Shown here in pieces: positions 8,276 to 17,646 of a DNA stretch of 64,000 nucleotides; the first letter of the stretch is position 1; each line of letters starts with the position of its first letter. Under the pieces are notes generated by a model. The model saw only the letters and a program-made list of their open reading frames with translations. It was not told where the DNA came from and ran no database searches. The DNA comes from an uncultured Coriobacteriaceae bacterium (GTDB lineage Bacteria > Actinomycetota > Coriobacteriia > Coriobacteriales > Atopobiaceae), in contig CADBYM010000002.1 in assembly GCA_902798915.1 (NCBI GenBank), forward strand, positions 1-64,000. The letters are read 5' to 3'. A program made the translations under genes and the position numbers.

Positions 8276-9762
8276 CCAAGAAGGAGAAGGAGCAGCGTCG
8301 TCCGATGGGCATGCGCGCAGCCGCCTTCATACAGTTCAGCTCAAAGTACATCAACGTCGCCGTACATCTCATCGTCACCATGGTATTGGCGCGCATCCTC
8401 ATCCCAGAAGACTATGGCATCATGGCTGTTGTCAGCGTGTTTCTCGGACTCTTCAACGTCCTGTCTACTGCGGGAGTCGGCGCGGCAGTCGTACAGTTCC
8501 GCGAACTCACCGATGAGGACTGCGGAGGACTTCTGATCTTTACCGCAGGCTTTGGCATCGTGTTGTCCCTCGTGTTCTGCGGTGCCTCGTTACCGGTCTC
8601 AATCATCTACGGCAGCAACGACTTCATACCGCTCATGTGTCTCGCTTCCATCGCAGTATTCCTGAACTCGGCAAACATGGTTCCTAATGGCCTCCTCTTG
8701 CGTGACAAGCACTTCATTGCCATAGGCGTGAGGCTCATACTCACCTCCCTTGTCGCTGGAACAATCGCCGTGGCACTTGCCCTCATGGGTTGGGGCGCAT
8801 ACGCGCTCGTCTGGAATACCATCATCCAGTCGGCACTCAACCTGTTGTGGAACCTCATCGCGTCCAGACCCGTACTCAGAGGCGTGCACCCCATACAGGC
8901 CATTCGCAAGGTGCTGTCCTTCTCTGCCTTTCAGTTCGGCTCTTCGGTACTCCAGTACCTCATCCGCAATCTCGACAACATGATCGTCGGCTTTGCCATG
9001 GGCGTCACCGCACTCGGATATTACGACAAGGCATATAAGCTCGCAAAGTATCCCATAGAGATTATCCCCTCCACCCTCAATCCCGTGCTCGGTCCCTACT
9101 TTGCCGACTTCGAGACGAATCGTGATGGGCTATGGGGAATGTTCATAAAGGTCGAGAAGGTCTACTCCGTCGCCGGCGTCCTCCTCACGGTGCTATGTAC
9201 CTCCTGCGCGCGTGAACTCATCAACATCTGTTTTGGGGACAGATGGGAGGCTTCCATTCTGTCCTTTGCCATTCTCTCCCTCTCCATCGTCTTCCAGATG
9301 ATGAACTACCTCGTGTTCGCGGTGCTCCAAGGGCTCCGAAGGACCGATTTACTGCTTGCGCATACAGGCATTACGGGCATAGCGATGCTCGTGCTCTTGC
9401 TTGGAGGTGTATACGTGGGCACCATCGAGGCAGTCGCAGCTGCCATCAGCCTGTACTTTGCCGTGGTGAGCACCGCTTCGTTCCTTTGGTTCGTCGTGCA
9501 CACCGCGTTTGAGCGCAGTATGCTGGAGTATCTTAAGCTGTACGCTCCCGAATTCGCATGCGGCCTTGTGGCGCTTCTAGCGGTAACGCTGATCGCTCCC
9601 ATCCTGCCCTCGAACGACTTCTTGTCACTGGCTGCAAAGACGCTCGTATGCACTTGCGTGTATCTCCTGCTCATATGGCGTTGTGGACAGCTGAGCCATC
9701 TTAGCATGCTGCTTCCCTCGCGATTCCGCCCAATGAAAGCAACGCGACGCGATCAGCAATAA
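8266..9762 (+). CDS. oligosaccharide flippase (Wzx/MATE-like)
   Basis: 498 residues, very hydrophobic, with about 12-14 predicted helices and a basic N-terminal tail before the first one. Segments such as ARILIPEDYGIMAVVSVF and GYYDKAYKLAKYP are typical of the polysaccharide transporter family that moves undecaprenyl-linked repeat units across the membrane. The ATG overlaps the MurB-like gene by 10 bases and is preceded by GAGGTG. It is the last gene of the plus-strand trio and converges with the minus-strand cluster. It most likely serves cluster A. Confidence 0.88.
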   Translation: MGIAKKEKEQRRPMGMRAAAFIQFSSKYINVAVHLIVTMVLARILIPEDYGIMAVVSVFLGLFNVLSTAGVGAAVVQFRELTDEDCGGLLIFTAGFGIVLSLVFCGASLPVSIIYGSNDFIPLMCLASIAVFLNSANMVPNGLLLRDKHFIAIGVRLILTSLVAGTIAVALALMGWGAYALVWNTIIQSALNLLWNLIASRPVLRGVHPIQAIRKVLSFSAFQFGSSVLQYLIRNLDNMIVGFAMGVTALGYYDKAYKLAKYPIEIIPSTLNPVLGPYFADFETNRDGLWGMFIKVEKVYSVAGVLLTVLCTSCARELINICFGDRWEASILSFAILSLSIVFQMMNYLVFAVLQGLRRTDLLLAHTGITGIAMLVLLLGGVYVGTIEAVAAAISLYFAVVSTASFLWFVVHTAFERSMLEYLKLYAPEFACGLVALLAVTLIAPILPSNDFLSLAAKTLVCTCVYLLLIWRCGQLSHLSMLLPSRFRPMKATRRDQQ

Positions 9763-9773
9763 CGGTAGCGCGA

Positions 9774-9794
9774 CCACTAGGGCTATCCCAGTGG
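9774..9794. terminator. weak stem-loop between convergent genes
   Basis: CCACT (9774-9778) pairs with AGTGG (9790-9794), with some further pairing inside. It lies between the stops of the flippase and ATP-grasp genes, as a bidirectional terminator would, but has no T-run and a short stem. Confidence 0.25.
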
Positions 9795-9800
9795 CCGACG

Positions 9801-10811
9801 TTACCGCAATGGAAGGACAAACGGCTCGCCAAGTGCCACATCGGCTTGGGGGGTCTCCCACTTACCAACGCCGCTGCCCGTCGTAAAGGTCAGCTCCCCA
9901 AACACGACGCGTCCGTCATCGAGCCGATAGAAGTCCACGCGCACGTGCGGGAATCCTTCTGCCAAGCACTCTGCCAAGCGAATCATCTCGTCAAGGTTTT
10001 CTGGCCTCGCTACATCATGCTTGATAGGGGAATACAGGAGTTGGAAGTCCTGCTCGTTCCAATCGGGATCAAAGAAGGAACTGCGTGTCTCGTGGGCATA
10101 GCGACCTTCATAGTACGCAATGTAGTGCACTTTACCGTCAAAGCAAAAGAACTTGATATCCGAGAGCTCACCGTCAGAGTCTTCGCCCATGTCATTTGCA
10201 AGATATTCCTCAGCAATGATCCTAGGCTCACAGTATTGATAGTGGAGCTCGAAGTCATGGATGAACGCGTAGTTCAGCTTCAGCCAGCGCCTGAGCTTTC
10301 TGCGGGCCTCTCGCTCGTCCAGCTCCGACTTGTCACGCACGATTATGTTCCACCCACAACCGTGCGTCGCCTTAAGCGCAAAACGGTCTGGCAGGGCATC
10401 GAAGTCAATGTCATCCGCATCGTCCCACACGCCGTAGAGCTTCGTGAGGAACTTCTCACCAATGCGATCCGCCACAAACGATCTTACTAGGTACTTATCC
10501 GCCAGCCTTCCATACTCCGGCGTGGAATGATATGCCTTCATCCACTGAATCTTCTCGCTGAAGGTCTGCGGATTATCCAAGTCAAGAGGCTTTCCCTTGA
10601 TCTGCTCGTAGTGTTGCTTAATGGCCTCGGGATACTCCTCCGGACGCATTGCCATCTGCTTGCGCATGCGATTCCGGAGTCGAGCATACTTGACTGCCTC
10701 GCGCACACCTTCAGGCAGCATTCCCTTGACTGTATTCCTGATATCCGCTAAACGTGCATCCAACTCCACCATCTCCTGAATTAGAATTTGACGAGCGTTC
10801 CAGCAACTCAC
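9801..10811 (-). CDS. TupA-like ATP-grasp enzyme of polysaccharide synthesis
   Basis: 336 residues. DNPQTFSEKIQWMKAYH, KYLVRSFVADRIGEKFLTKL, ALKATHGCGWN and IKFFCFDGKVHYI are the signature blocks of the TupA-like ATP-grasp family found in capsule and O-antigen clusters. In related systems such enzymes attach an amino acid or other carboxylate to a sugar acid of the polymer. Uronic acid from the dehydrogenase gene of the same cluster could be the target (inference). The start is uncertain: GTG 10811 has a poor ribosome site, and a CAGGAG lies 12 codons downstream, so a slightly shorter protein is possible. Last gene of the minus-strand cluster A operon. Confidence 0.75.
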   Translation of the reverse strand: MSCWNARQILIQEMVELDARLADIRNTVKGMLPEGVREAVKYARLRNRMRKQMAMRPEEYPEAIKQHYEQIKGKPLDLDNPQTFSEKIQWMKAYHSTPEYGRLADKYLVRSFVADRIGEKFLTKLYGVWDDADDIDFDALPDRFALKATHGCGWNIIVRDKSELDEREARRKLRRWLKLNYAFIHDFELHYQYCEPRIIAEEYLANDMGEDSDGELSDIKFFCFDGKVHYIAYYEGRYAHETRSSFFDPDWNEQDFQLLYSPIKHDVARPENLDEMIRLAECLAEGFPHVRVDFYRLDDGRVVFGELTFTTGSGVGKWETPQADVALGEPFVLPLR

Positions 10812-10832
10812 TTACCCAAAATCGCGAAATAA

Positions 10833-11441
10833 TCACTCCGATATGTCAATCTCGTCGGGCGAAACGGGCGATTCAAGCGCGATGTGACTCCCCTTAGCAC
10901 TCCACACGAACTCACCTAGATCGACTGGCCGCATCGAGGCAATCTCGGGAATGTTCATCCTACCGCCGTACTCAAGATGGCCCGTACCGTCGTCTTGTAG
11001 CCCAATAGTCTCGGTGCTCTGTGTCCCGTTCTCCGGACACGACAGGCGCACGACCCAGTCACCTACGTTGTTTCCGCTCACACTCCCTCTAGGTACCTCC
11101 AGAACGAACGTCGCGCCTTCTCCAGTCAAAGAGGGTCCCAAGTCAAGACTGGTCAGCTTATACGTGATCATGTCTCGATTCGCACTGATGGTGCGTAGCT
11201 TGCCGTGAATCAAGAGTTCGTAGTATTCCACTTTCGCATTCAACTCCTCATCCACATCCAGGGACAGGATGATGCCTTTATCATGCTCAAACGTTATCCG
11301 ACGCAGATAATTACGAACGTCGAACGAATCGAGGTAATTTACGCTGAGCCACGACGCCACGATAACGACGAAGAGAATTGCGACCGAAAGAGGTCCCGCA
11401 GCGTTCTTTGCGGATTCGTGAATCCTCGCAAGGTTCCTCAC
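10833..11441 (-). CDS. small membrane-anchored protein beside a polymerase
   Basis: 202 residues from GTG, with GGAGG seven bases upstream. One membrane helix (about residues 18-36, SVAILFVVIVASWLSV) is followed by an extracytoplasmic beta-rich domain with no recognised family. Its start overlaps the stop of the Wzy-like gene by four bases (GTGA), so it is co-translated with the polymerase. A helper of polymerisation or chain length control is a guess from position only. Confidence 0.7.
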   Translation of the reverse strand: MRNLARIHESAKNAAGPLSVAILFVVIVASWLSVNYLDSFDVRNYLRRITFEHDKGIILSLDVDEELNAKVEYYELLIHGKLRTISANRDMITYKLTSLDLGPSLTGEGATFVLEVPRGSVSGNNVGDWVVRLSCPENGTQSTETIGLQDDGTGHLEYGGRMNIPEIASMRPVDLGEFVWSAKGSHIALESPVSPDEIDISE

Positions 11442-12766
11442 GCTGTCCCTCCTCCCTCAAAACAGGCATGTGGCCCTCCCACAATCTCCTTCACTTTTGC
11501 TTCTCGTATGCTAGTTGTCCTCACCCTCAAGTCATTGAGCGCAAGCAGAATGAAGGGGTTGTAGTTGCTCGTGAGTGCATGGTCATCCAAGAGGCCACAA
11601 ACTGCTATGGCGGCGATTACGACCGCCATCCCCATCATCTGCCTTCGAACAGCTCGGCGGGACAGCACGTTGAGCAAAATGAAGTGAATCGCAGCAAAAG
11701 CGATTCCTTGCTCGATCAGGACGTGAAGGTAAATGTTATCGACGTAGTTGTAGGTTTTTCCAAGCGCGACAGAGCTCGTCCCATCGGATGACAGTCCATT
11801 GCCCACCCAAGAAACCGACTGCCCAAACATCTTGACGCCCATACCCACTAGACCTTCGCACCCCCGCATGATTCGATGCCCAAACATCGAACCCAATCGA
11901 CTGGCGAACTCGGGACTGTACGAGAGCGCAATTCCATATGCGAGCGTAACGATGGCAGTCACGACGATGCACAATACCGTCGAATTGCCCAAGATCACTC
12001 GCACGATCCGTGTGGGCACATGGAATCGTAGGCCAGTTCTACCAATATACGCTTGAAGCAGGAAGAAGGCGACGACGGCAATTGAAGCCGCGAACACAAG
12101 CCTGCTATCCGTCAGCAAATACATTATGTAGTTTATGATAAGAAAGAGCGTAGCGCCGATGAGGCTCATCCTCTCCTCTTTCATAAGGCACCACAAGCAG
12201 GTAACCACAAATAACCTGTTTGATGGAACAAGGCAATAACGAAAGCCCAAACAATACCTTATGCGCGTACCTTGAATCAGCATATAGTTCGGTATCACAT
12301 CAAGCAGTGATGCGCAGAGGATGACTATAAGACAGATGGTCATGCAATAGTAGCTGCACTTGATTAGTCCGTTCTTATCGATGTTCCTGGCCGCAAACAT
12401 AAAGAACAAGTCAACGAATAGTTTGTATACGTTCCTGGTAAACACACCAGTACCGCATACAAATACCAAGATGACCATGGCAGCCATGGATGTGGACGCT
12501 ACTCCCAAGCCATCGTTCGACTGCGGACCCTTCCTTTCGCAAGCGCATACCAGCTCACGTATGAGCAAAGTTGTCGTGGCAAGAATGCTGAGGTTATTCC
12601 AGTTCAAGAAGGGAAACGCGTCCAGCTTCTGCATAAAGAAAGACCCAGAAATCAGCCCGTAAGCAAGCCAGGGAACATATGCCGCGTAAAACAGCAGATC
12701 GACACGCGCGGTGAACTGCCGCATCTCCTGGCACTGGCTTTGGGCCTGTTCCATGGCATGGTTCAT
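11438..12766 (-). CDS. O-antigen polymerase-like (Wzy) membrane protein, cluster A
   Basis: 442 residues, about 10-12 predicted helices, ribosome site GGAGAG before the ATG. It is clearly a paralogue of the protein at 20695-22023, which has the same length: both contain GTRIR(Y/H)CLGF, a (V/I)TC.LC segment, FGQ....WVGNGL and VDN..LH. The conserved Arg and His on the loops fit Wzy polymerases, which join repeat units outside the membrane. It overlaps the small anchored protein downstream and follows a GT4 gene by 12 bases. Confidence 0.75.
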   Translation of the reverse strand: MNHAMEQAQSQCQEMRQFTARVDLLFYAAYVPWLAYGLISGSFFMQKLDAFPFLNWNNLSILATTTLLIRELVCACERKGPQSNDGLGVASTSMAAMVILVFVCGTGVFTRNVYKLFVDLFFMFAARNIDKNGLIKCSYYCMTICLIVILCASLLDVIPNYMLIQGTRIRYCLGFRYCLVPSNRLFVVTCLWCLMKEERMSLIGATLFLIINYIMYLLTDSRLVFAASIAVVAFFLLQAYIGRTGLRFHVPTRIVRVILGNSTVLCIVVTAIVTLAYGIALSYSPEFASRLGSMFGHRIMRGCEGLVGMGVKMFGQSVSWVGNGLSSDGTSSVALGKTYNYVDNIYLHVLIEQGIAFAAIHFILLNVLSRRAVRRQMMGMAVVIAAIAVCGLLDDHALTSNYNPFILLALNDLRVRTTSIREAKVKEIVGGPHACFEGGGTA

Positions 12767-12778
12767 GAACTCTCCGCC

Positions 12779-13951
12779 TTATCCTCTGATGCTGTCGTAC
12801 ACAGCTATTATCTGTTCGGCATTCTTCTCGACCGTAAATAGAGTCATTGCCCGCTTTTGCCCACTGAGTGCTACGGCACGGGCGTGGTCCGTGCTAGCAA
12901 TGACTGCTTTAATCGTGCTGAGCAGCGACGTCGTGTCCCCCGCACGATACAAGAAGCCTGTCTTGCCGTCATTGAGTACCTCGCGCGTGCCGCCGGTGTC
13001 GGCACCGATAACCACACAACCGGCCATCATGGCCTCCACGGTGACGCGCCCAAAGGCCTCCGCGTGTGAACAGACAAAGGCGATGTCACTTTGCCGGTAG
13101 TACGCTCCCGGATCGAAGGTCTCACCCGCAAACGTCACGCAATCGTCAAGCCCATTTTCGGCAACAGCCTTGCGAACCCGTTCGTAATACTCACCCGAAG
13201 GGCGCCCCACAATATCCAGGTGGAATTCGACGTCACCCGTTCTTAGAAGCTCACCCAGAGCTTCGACAAGCTCCAATTGCCCTTTGTGCGGATAGAGGCC
13301 ACCCACGATGACCATTCTCACGCGGTTTGACGCAAACAGGTCGCACCGCTCGGTATAGAACGTCGATGGGTCGATACCGTTGTAGATGCGCACAACAGGA
13401 CATGTGAGTAGGCGCGCATACTTCTCCTTCACGGCATTGGATATGGCGATGGCAACGTTGGACTTGCTCATGAGCGCATAGCCGTGACGACGCCCCACGA
13501 TGGAGGCGCCTTGGTCTTCCTCAATCATCTCCCTTATGTGCCACACCAACACCTTGCCCAGCCTGATTGCGGGCTTCGCCGCGACGTAGCCATGGGCGGT
13601 ATTTATATGAACGATATCGTATCCTTGCTCGGAGATGAGCCGCACGATCTTTGGCTCGGCAAGAAGACGATTCGCCACGGACTGCAGTCGCCTCTTTACA
13701 CGCATGGAGAGCTTGGGATAGGCCGTCCAGCTATACGAGCGTATGAGGTAATGTCGAATGCCGAATTCGTCAAGCAACCGCACTCCCGTCTCGTTGTACC
13801 GAGGAATGAGCGCGTCGCAAGTGCAGCCCAAGAGGTTCAGCTGCCGAGCAAGGTGCGCTCCCGAGAGAAACGCCCCATGCGTCGGGTCACAGTCGCTAAA
13901 GACAAGCAGGACCTTTGGCTTGGCCACATGTTCGACGTTCTGCGTCATCAT
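12779..13951 (-). CDS. glycosyltransferase family 4 protein
   Basis: 390 residues. The N-terminal half has AFLSGAHLARQLNLLG and YDIVHINTAHGY; the C-terminal half has the GT-B donor site blocks RMVIVGGLYPHKGQLELVEA, FAGETFDPGAYYRQSDIAFVCSHAEAFGRV and TVEAMMAGCVVIGADTGG, including the E(x7)E region of GT4 retaining enzymes. The ATG overlaps the upstream gene's stop by four bases (ATGA) and has AGGAG in front. It presumably adds one sugar of the cluster A repeat unit on the cytoplasmic face. Confidence 0.88.
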   Translation of the reverse strand: MMTQNVEHVAKPKVLLVFSDCDPTHGAFLSGAHLARQLNLLGCTCDALIPRYNETGVRLLDEFGIRHYLIRSYSWTAYPKLSMRVKRRLQSVANRLLAEPKIVRLISEQGYDIVHINTAHGYVAAKPAIRLGKVLVWHIREMIEEDQGASIVGRRHGYALMSKSNVAIAISNAVKEKYARLLTCPVVRIYNGIDPSTFYTERCDLFASNRVRMVIVGGLYPHKGQLELVEALGELLRTGDVEFHLDIVGRPSGEYYERVRKAVAENGLDDCVTFAGETFDPGAYYRQSDIAFVCSHAEAFGRVTVEAMMAGCVVIGADTGGTREVLNDGKTGFLYRAGDTTSLLSTIKAVIASTDHARAVALSGQKRAMTLFTVEKNAEQIIAVYDSIRG

Positions 13952-15069
13952 GGCTCCTCTTGGCGTAGCTGATTCAACATGCGACCGACGGCATCGCGCA
14001 GGAAGCCGCCATTGCGAATCTTCTTGCCGAGCTCGCGCACGTTGTTTGTCATCTCCTCGTACGTGGCGTCGTCAAGAGCCGCCACCTTATCGCCTATCTC
14101 CGAGAGACTTGCAACGGTGATGCCGCAACCACTTTTTGTGACGAGTTCTGCCAAGGCGGCACGCTCCCAAACTATGACGGGAAGACCACTGGCAAGGTAG
14201 AGGGAGGCCTTGTGCGGGTTGTTAATCTCCAGGTACTCCCCATAAGCGCCGGCACAGGTATCTGCCGTCGGGCCATCCCAGATGAGTCCAAAGCTCCCAT
14301 CAAGGTGCATGGGCAGTTCGTCGGGAGCAAACACACCTCGATAGGTCGCATTCTGCCTCGAATCGCCCCCCTCGTAGTTTGGACCAAAGAGCAGGAAAGG
14401 CACATCTAGTGGCAACTCGTATACGTAGCCCGCCTTGCGCCGGAGCAGGTTGCCCGCGATGACGACGCCTTTAGACTTGCTGGCGATGGGTCGTTCCTCA
14501 ACTGCACGCGCCACATCATCCGGGAGCAGATAGTCGAAGCATCCTAGCGAGACGGACTTCTGGTACACCTGCTCACCGAACAGTTCGCGCGCACGCTCTT
14601 GCATCTTTGTGTTGTGGAAGATAATGCCTACACATGCCTCCAACAGAAGGCCCTCTTCACGCTTTAGCTCAAGGCGGCGCAAACGCGGCTCGTCGCTGTT
14701 GTGGATGATTCGGAACGACTCAAGGTCGTGCACGACAAGCACGATTCGGACGCCATCCTTTGCGAGCGACGCCAAATACTTGGAAACGGCGACGGAATGG
14801 TTGTGAACCGGGAACTGAATGAAGAGAATGTCTCCGGACGCGAGCGTGTGCAGAGCCTTCTTCCAATCGCCAGCAGAAAACAACCTTCTCTTGAGCTTAA
14901 GGGCAGGAGAGGAGCCTCTTGCCACATCGGGACTGTTCTGCACGACGTCAATGGAGGCGAAACCACTGTCGGCTAGAATGCACTCAACGTCTTCCCGCGC
15001 CTTCCCGATAGCGGTATGCTGGCCCGTGTGCGTAAGCGAATACTTCTCCGAAACATAGAACAAACCCAT
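13948..15069 (-). CDS. galactofuranosyltransferase-like glycosyltransferase
   Basis: 373 residues from ATG 15069; an in-frame TTG at 15105 is less likely. Motifs include SLTHTGQHTAIGKAREDV at the N-terminus, VVHDLESFR, GVVIAGNLLRRKAGYVYELP, SFGLIWDGP and EINNPHKASLYLASGLPVIVW, the set seen in bacterial beta-1,6-galactofuranosyltransferase-like proteins. The same motif order occurs in the C-terminal half of the fused enzyme at 27587-29779, so the two share a domain. No UDP-galactopyranose mutase is present in the window, so use of galactofuranose is unproven. Confidence 0.78.
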   Translation of the reverse strand: MGLFYVSEKYSLTHTGQHTAIGKAREDVECILADSGFASIDVVQNSPDVARGSSPALKLKRRLFSAGDWKKALHTLASGDILFIQFPVHNHSVAVSKYLASLAKDGVRIVLVVHDLESFRIIHNSDEPRLRRLELKREEGLLLEACVGIIFHNTKMQERARELFGEQVYQKSVSLGCFDYLLPDDVARAVEERPIASKSKGVVIAGNLLRRKAGYVYELPLDVPFLLFGPNYEGGDSRQNATYRGVFAPDELPMHLDGSFGLIWDGPTADTCAGAYGEYLEINNPHKASLYLASGLPVIVWERAALAELVTKSGCGITVASLSEIGDKVAALDDATYEEMTNNVRELGKKIRNGGFLRDAVGRMLNQLRQEEP

Positions 15070-15115
15070 GATGCAACACTTCCCGAGCGACCCGAGGGGA
15101 CCCAATCAACGCCAA

Positions 15116-15622
15116 TCAGGCTTCCTCACGCGCGTCAATCATCCGAATTACCTTTGCCGGTACCCCGCCCGCGATACAGTTTGCGGGGATGTCGTGGGTC
15201 ACCACGGCGTTGGCGGCTATCACCGCGTTGTCGCCAATGGTCACACCGCGCGTCACGGTAACGTTCGCACCGAGCCAAACATTCTTGCCGATGACGATTG
15301 GCGACGTAATGTAGTTGCCCGACATCTGCTCGGCCCGGAAGTCGTGGTCGTTGTCAAAGATGGCACAACCCGGACCTACGACCGTGCCGTCACCGATGGC
15401 GATAGACTCCTGACATGTGACGGTACACCAGTTGTTGAAGAATACGTTGTTGCCAATGCTTAGTGCGCCCTTAGCGTCGGAGAGGACTCTCACGTCGAGT
15501 CCCTTCCGCATGCGCACCCGATGCCCAAGGGAAACACGATGACCAAACAGGAGCTTGATCTTAGCCAGACAAAGCGGCTGACGCAGCCGCTCGTATTTGT
15601 GATAGAGAGAGTACACGTTCAT
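15116..15622 (-). CDS. hexapeptide-repeat acetyltransferase
   Basis: 168 residues. Left-handed beta-helix hexapeptides (IGDGTVVGPGCAIFDNDHDF, IVIGKNVWLGANVTVTRGV, IGDNAVIAANAVVTHDIPAN) and a C-terminal GGVPAKVIR match the WbbJ/maltose acetyltransferase group, which use acetyl-CoA to O-acetylate sugars. The His of the NDHDF motif is the likely catalytic base. ATG 15622 sits one base after the stop of the GT4-LicD gene, so the two genes are coupled. It probably decorates the cluster A polymer. Confidence 0.88.
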   Translation of the reverse strand: MNVYSLYHKYERLRQPLCLAKIKLLFGHRVSLGHRVRMRKGLDVRVLSDAKGALSIGNNVFFNNWCTVTCQESIAIGDGTVVGPGCAIFDNDHDFRAEQMSGNYITSPIVIGKNVWLGANVTVTRGVTIGDNAVIAANAVVTHDIPANCIAGGVPAKVIRMIDAREEA

Positions 15623-15623
15623 G

Positions 15624-17642
15624 CTAATCAACTAGCTTCAGGTCGCCATGGTGCTCGCGTGCCCCTTGTGAGGGCACCCGCATGTAGGCATCGCCGAACA
15701 ATCGCATGAGATACTCCTCCACTTCGCTGAACACGCGAATGCTTATGTCCTCAAAGGGCATCGTCTTGCCCTTGCCGATCACCGACTTCGGAAACATGCT
15801 CTTGCTGCGATAGCGACTGGAGTAGTAGCCCACAATCTTGGACGCTTCGTAAGCATACCTGCGCGTAGCCCTACCGTAACGGCGCACGAGGCTCTGCTCA
15901 TCGGTAAAGTGCAGAAGTACGTTGAAGATACCGCCGAACTTGATGAGCAGCTGCTCGCTCTTGGGGCGGGTCTCGCCGCGATTCTTCATGCCCTCCACAC
16001 TTTGGATGTAACGTATGCGCTTGAGCTTGATGGCAATAAAGAGCACACGACACCAGAGGACATGAATCTTCCTGAGCACGGCATTATCTGGCGAACCATC
16101 AAGCGGGAAAAGATCGATGCTTAGATACGGTTGGCGTTCGTCCCACGCCTCATTGCCATGCGTGATAGGCTTCGTAGCATCCTCGAAGACACCAAATAAC
16201 AGCTCCTCGCTGTCGAATGCCCGTAGTCCATCACGCAACGCGCCCGCATCCGACAACTTGCAGAGACGCTCGAACTCGGGCCGCGGCATGGCAATGTCGA
16301 TGTCGTCGTCCCAAGGAATGAAGCCCTTGTGTCGGACCGCGCCCAAAGCACTCCCGCCCCAAGCGAAATAATCTATCCCGTTTTCGTCGCAAATATCGAC
16401 GAATTCTTTAAGCAGCTCAAGCAATGCGTCCTGAATCGCATTAAGCTCATGCTTCTCGCCATCGGTCATGTCCGTTACCACTCTTCCTCTTTGGCCAACT
16501 GTTTGGCCTCCCGAACTCCTATACAAGTCATGTACCCGCGCTGCCATTGTCTCGAAAGAGAATCCGCGCTCGATGACCAGCTGCCAGGCATCGGCACGAC
16601 GCTCTTTGTGCATCATGGTACATAAGGTCTCAACCCACGCCGTGGCATCATCGAGGGGCACGCGCACTACCTCCAGTTCCTCAACGACGGCGGCAAGCGG
16701 AACATCCATGGATGCCACGGCGGGCAAACCTGCCGCCTCCGCCTCCAGCAGCACGAAGGAGAAACCCTCGTAAAGGGAGGGAACCGCCAGGACGTCGCTT
16801 GCCTGCAGCAAATCCGGAACGTTGTCGACCTGGCCGAAGAACTCCACACAGGAAGCAAGACCAAGCTCCCCTACAAGGTCCCTCAGACCCTGCGCCTGGC
16901 TGTCCTCCCCTATGAGCCACAGAACCGCACGCGGCTCCCGCTCGAGAATGGACGGCATGTTTCGAATCAAGAATTCCTGGTTCTTTACCTTGCTTATTAC
17001 GCCCACACAAACGATAACTCGTGCCTCATCGTCTAGCCCGTAAGTCTCCCGCACTGTCTGGCGCATCGCCGCATCGTACGCAAACAGCTGCGCGTCGACA
17101 CCATTCAGAATCACGATACCACGGCGCTCCCACTCCTCGTCACCAAAGAGGAATCGTCCGGCCTCCTCTGAGCACGCGACACAATGCGTGGCAAGCTTGT
17201 CGAGTCCACGGGCCTCCAAGCCCTGCACTGCACGTGCGGCAGCGGAAGGACTACCATTGCGATGGGAGTGCGCGATGCACACGGGAATACCTTGATCGCA
17301 TGCAATCTCCAGTGCAGCGCGCTGGAGCCACGCTGCCGCAGAGTTCACGTGGATTACGTCGTAAACGCCCCGTTTAATCACAGCCTTGAGCGAATGCGTA
17401 ACCTGAAGACGCTTGATCACGGGATTGCCAAGATTGCAACGTGCCTCGATAAGACGGATTCCTCGTTCCTCGAACCACGAGCGAGGAAACGAGGAATCGA
17501 GCTTGCCTGGTGTCCAAATGTCCACCATGAACTCGTCACGTGGGTATTCCTCAAAGCAGCGAGCGAGAAAGAGCGGCGCACCGCTCCTTCGAAAGTCCAC
17601 CGCGACACATGCGAGCACACGAATACGCTTGTCCTCGGACAT
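15624..17642 (-). CDS. fusion protein: GT4 glycosyltransferase + LicD transferase
   Basis: 672 residues from ATG 17642 (MSEDKRI). Residues 1 to about 375 form a GT4 glycosyltransferase (SGAPLFLARCFEE, DVIHVNSAAAWLQ, CVGVISKVKNQEFL, VPSLYEGFSFVLLEAEAAG). From about residue 385 a LicD domain begins, with GGSALGAVRHKGFIPWDDD, IDIAMPR and SIDLFPLDG; the DDDID acidic cluster binds metal in this nucleotidyl-fold family. LicD proteins move a phospho-alcohol such as phosphocholine from a CDP carrier to a glycan. The gene directly upstream encodes a TagD-like cytidylyltransferase that could make the donor. Fusion implies that the sugar is added and then phospho-substituted by one protein. Confidence 0.88.
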   Translation of the reverse strand: MSEDKRIRVLACVAVDFRRSGAPLFLARCFEEYPRDEFMVDIWTPGKLDSSFPRSWFEERGIRLIEARCNLGNPVIKRLQVTHSLKAVIKRGVYDVIHVNSAAAWLQRAALEIACDQGIPVCIAHSHRNGSPSAAARAVQGLEARGLDKLATHCVACSEEAGRFLFGDEEWERRGIVILNGVDAQLFAYDAAMRQTVRETYGLDDEARVIVCVGVISKVKNQEFLIRNMPSILEREPRAVLWLIGEDSQAQGLRDLVGELGLASCVEFFGQVDNVPDLLQASDVLAVPSLYEGFSFVLLEAEAAGLPAVASMDVPLAAVVEELEVVRVPLDDATAWVETLCTMMHKERRADAWQLVIERGFSFETMAARVHDLYRSSGGQTVGQRGRVVTDMTDGEKHELNAIQDALLELLKEFVDICDENGIDYFAWGGSALGAVRHKGFIPWDDDIDIAMPRPEFERLCKLSDAGALRDGLRAFDSEELLFGVFEDATKPITHGNEAWDERQPYLSIDLFPLDGSPDNAVLRKIHVLWCRVLFIAIKLKRIRYIQSVEGMKNRGETRPKSEQLLIKFGGIFNVLLHFTDEQSLVRRYGRATRRYAYEASKIVGYYSSRYRSKSMFPKSVIGKGKTMPFEDISIRVFSEVEEYLMRLFGDAYMRVPSQGAREHHGDLKLVD

Positions 17643-17646
17643 AATG

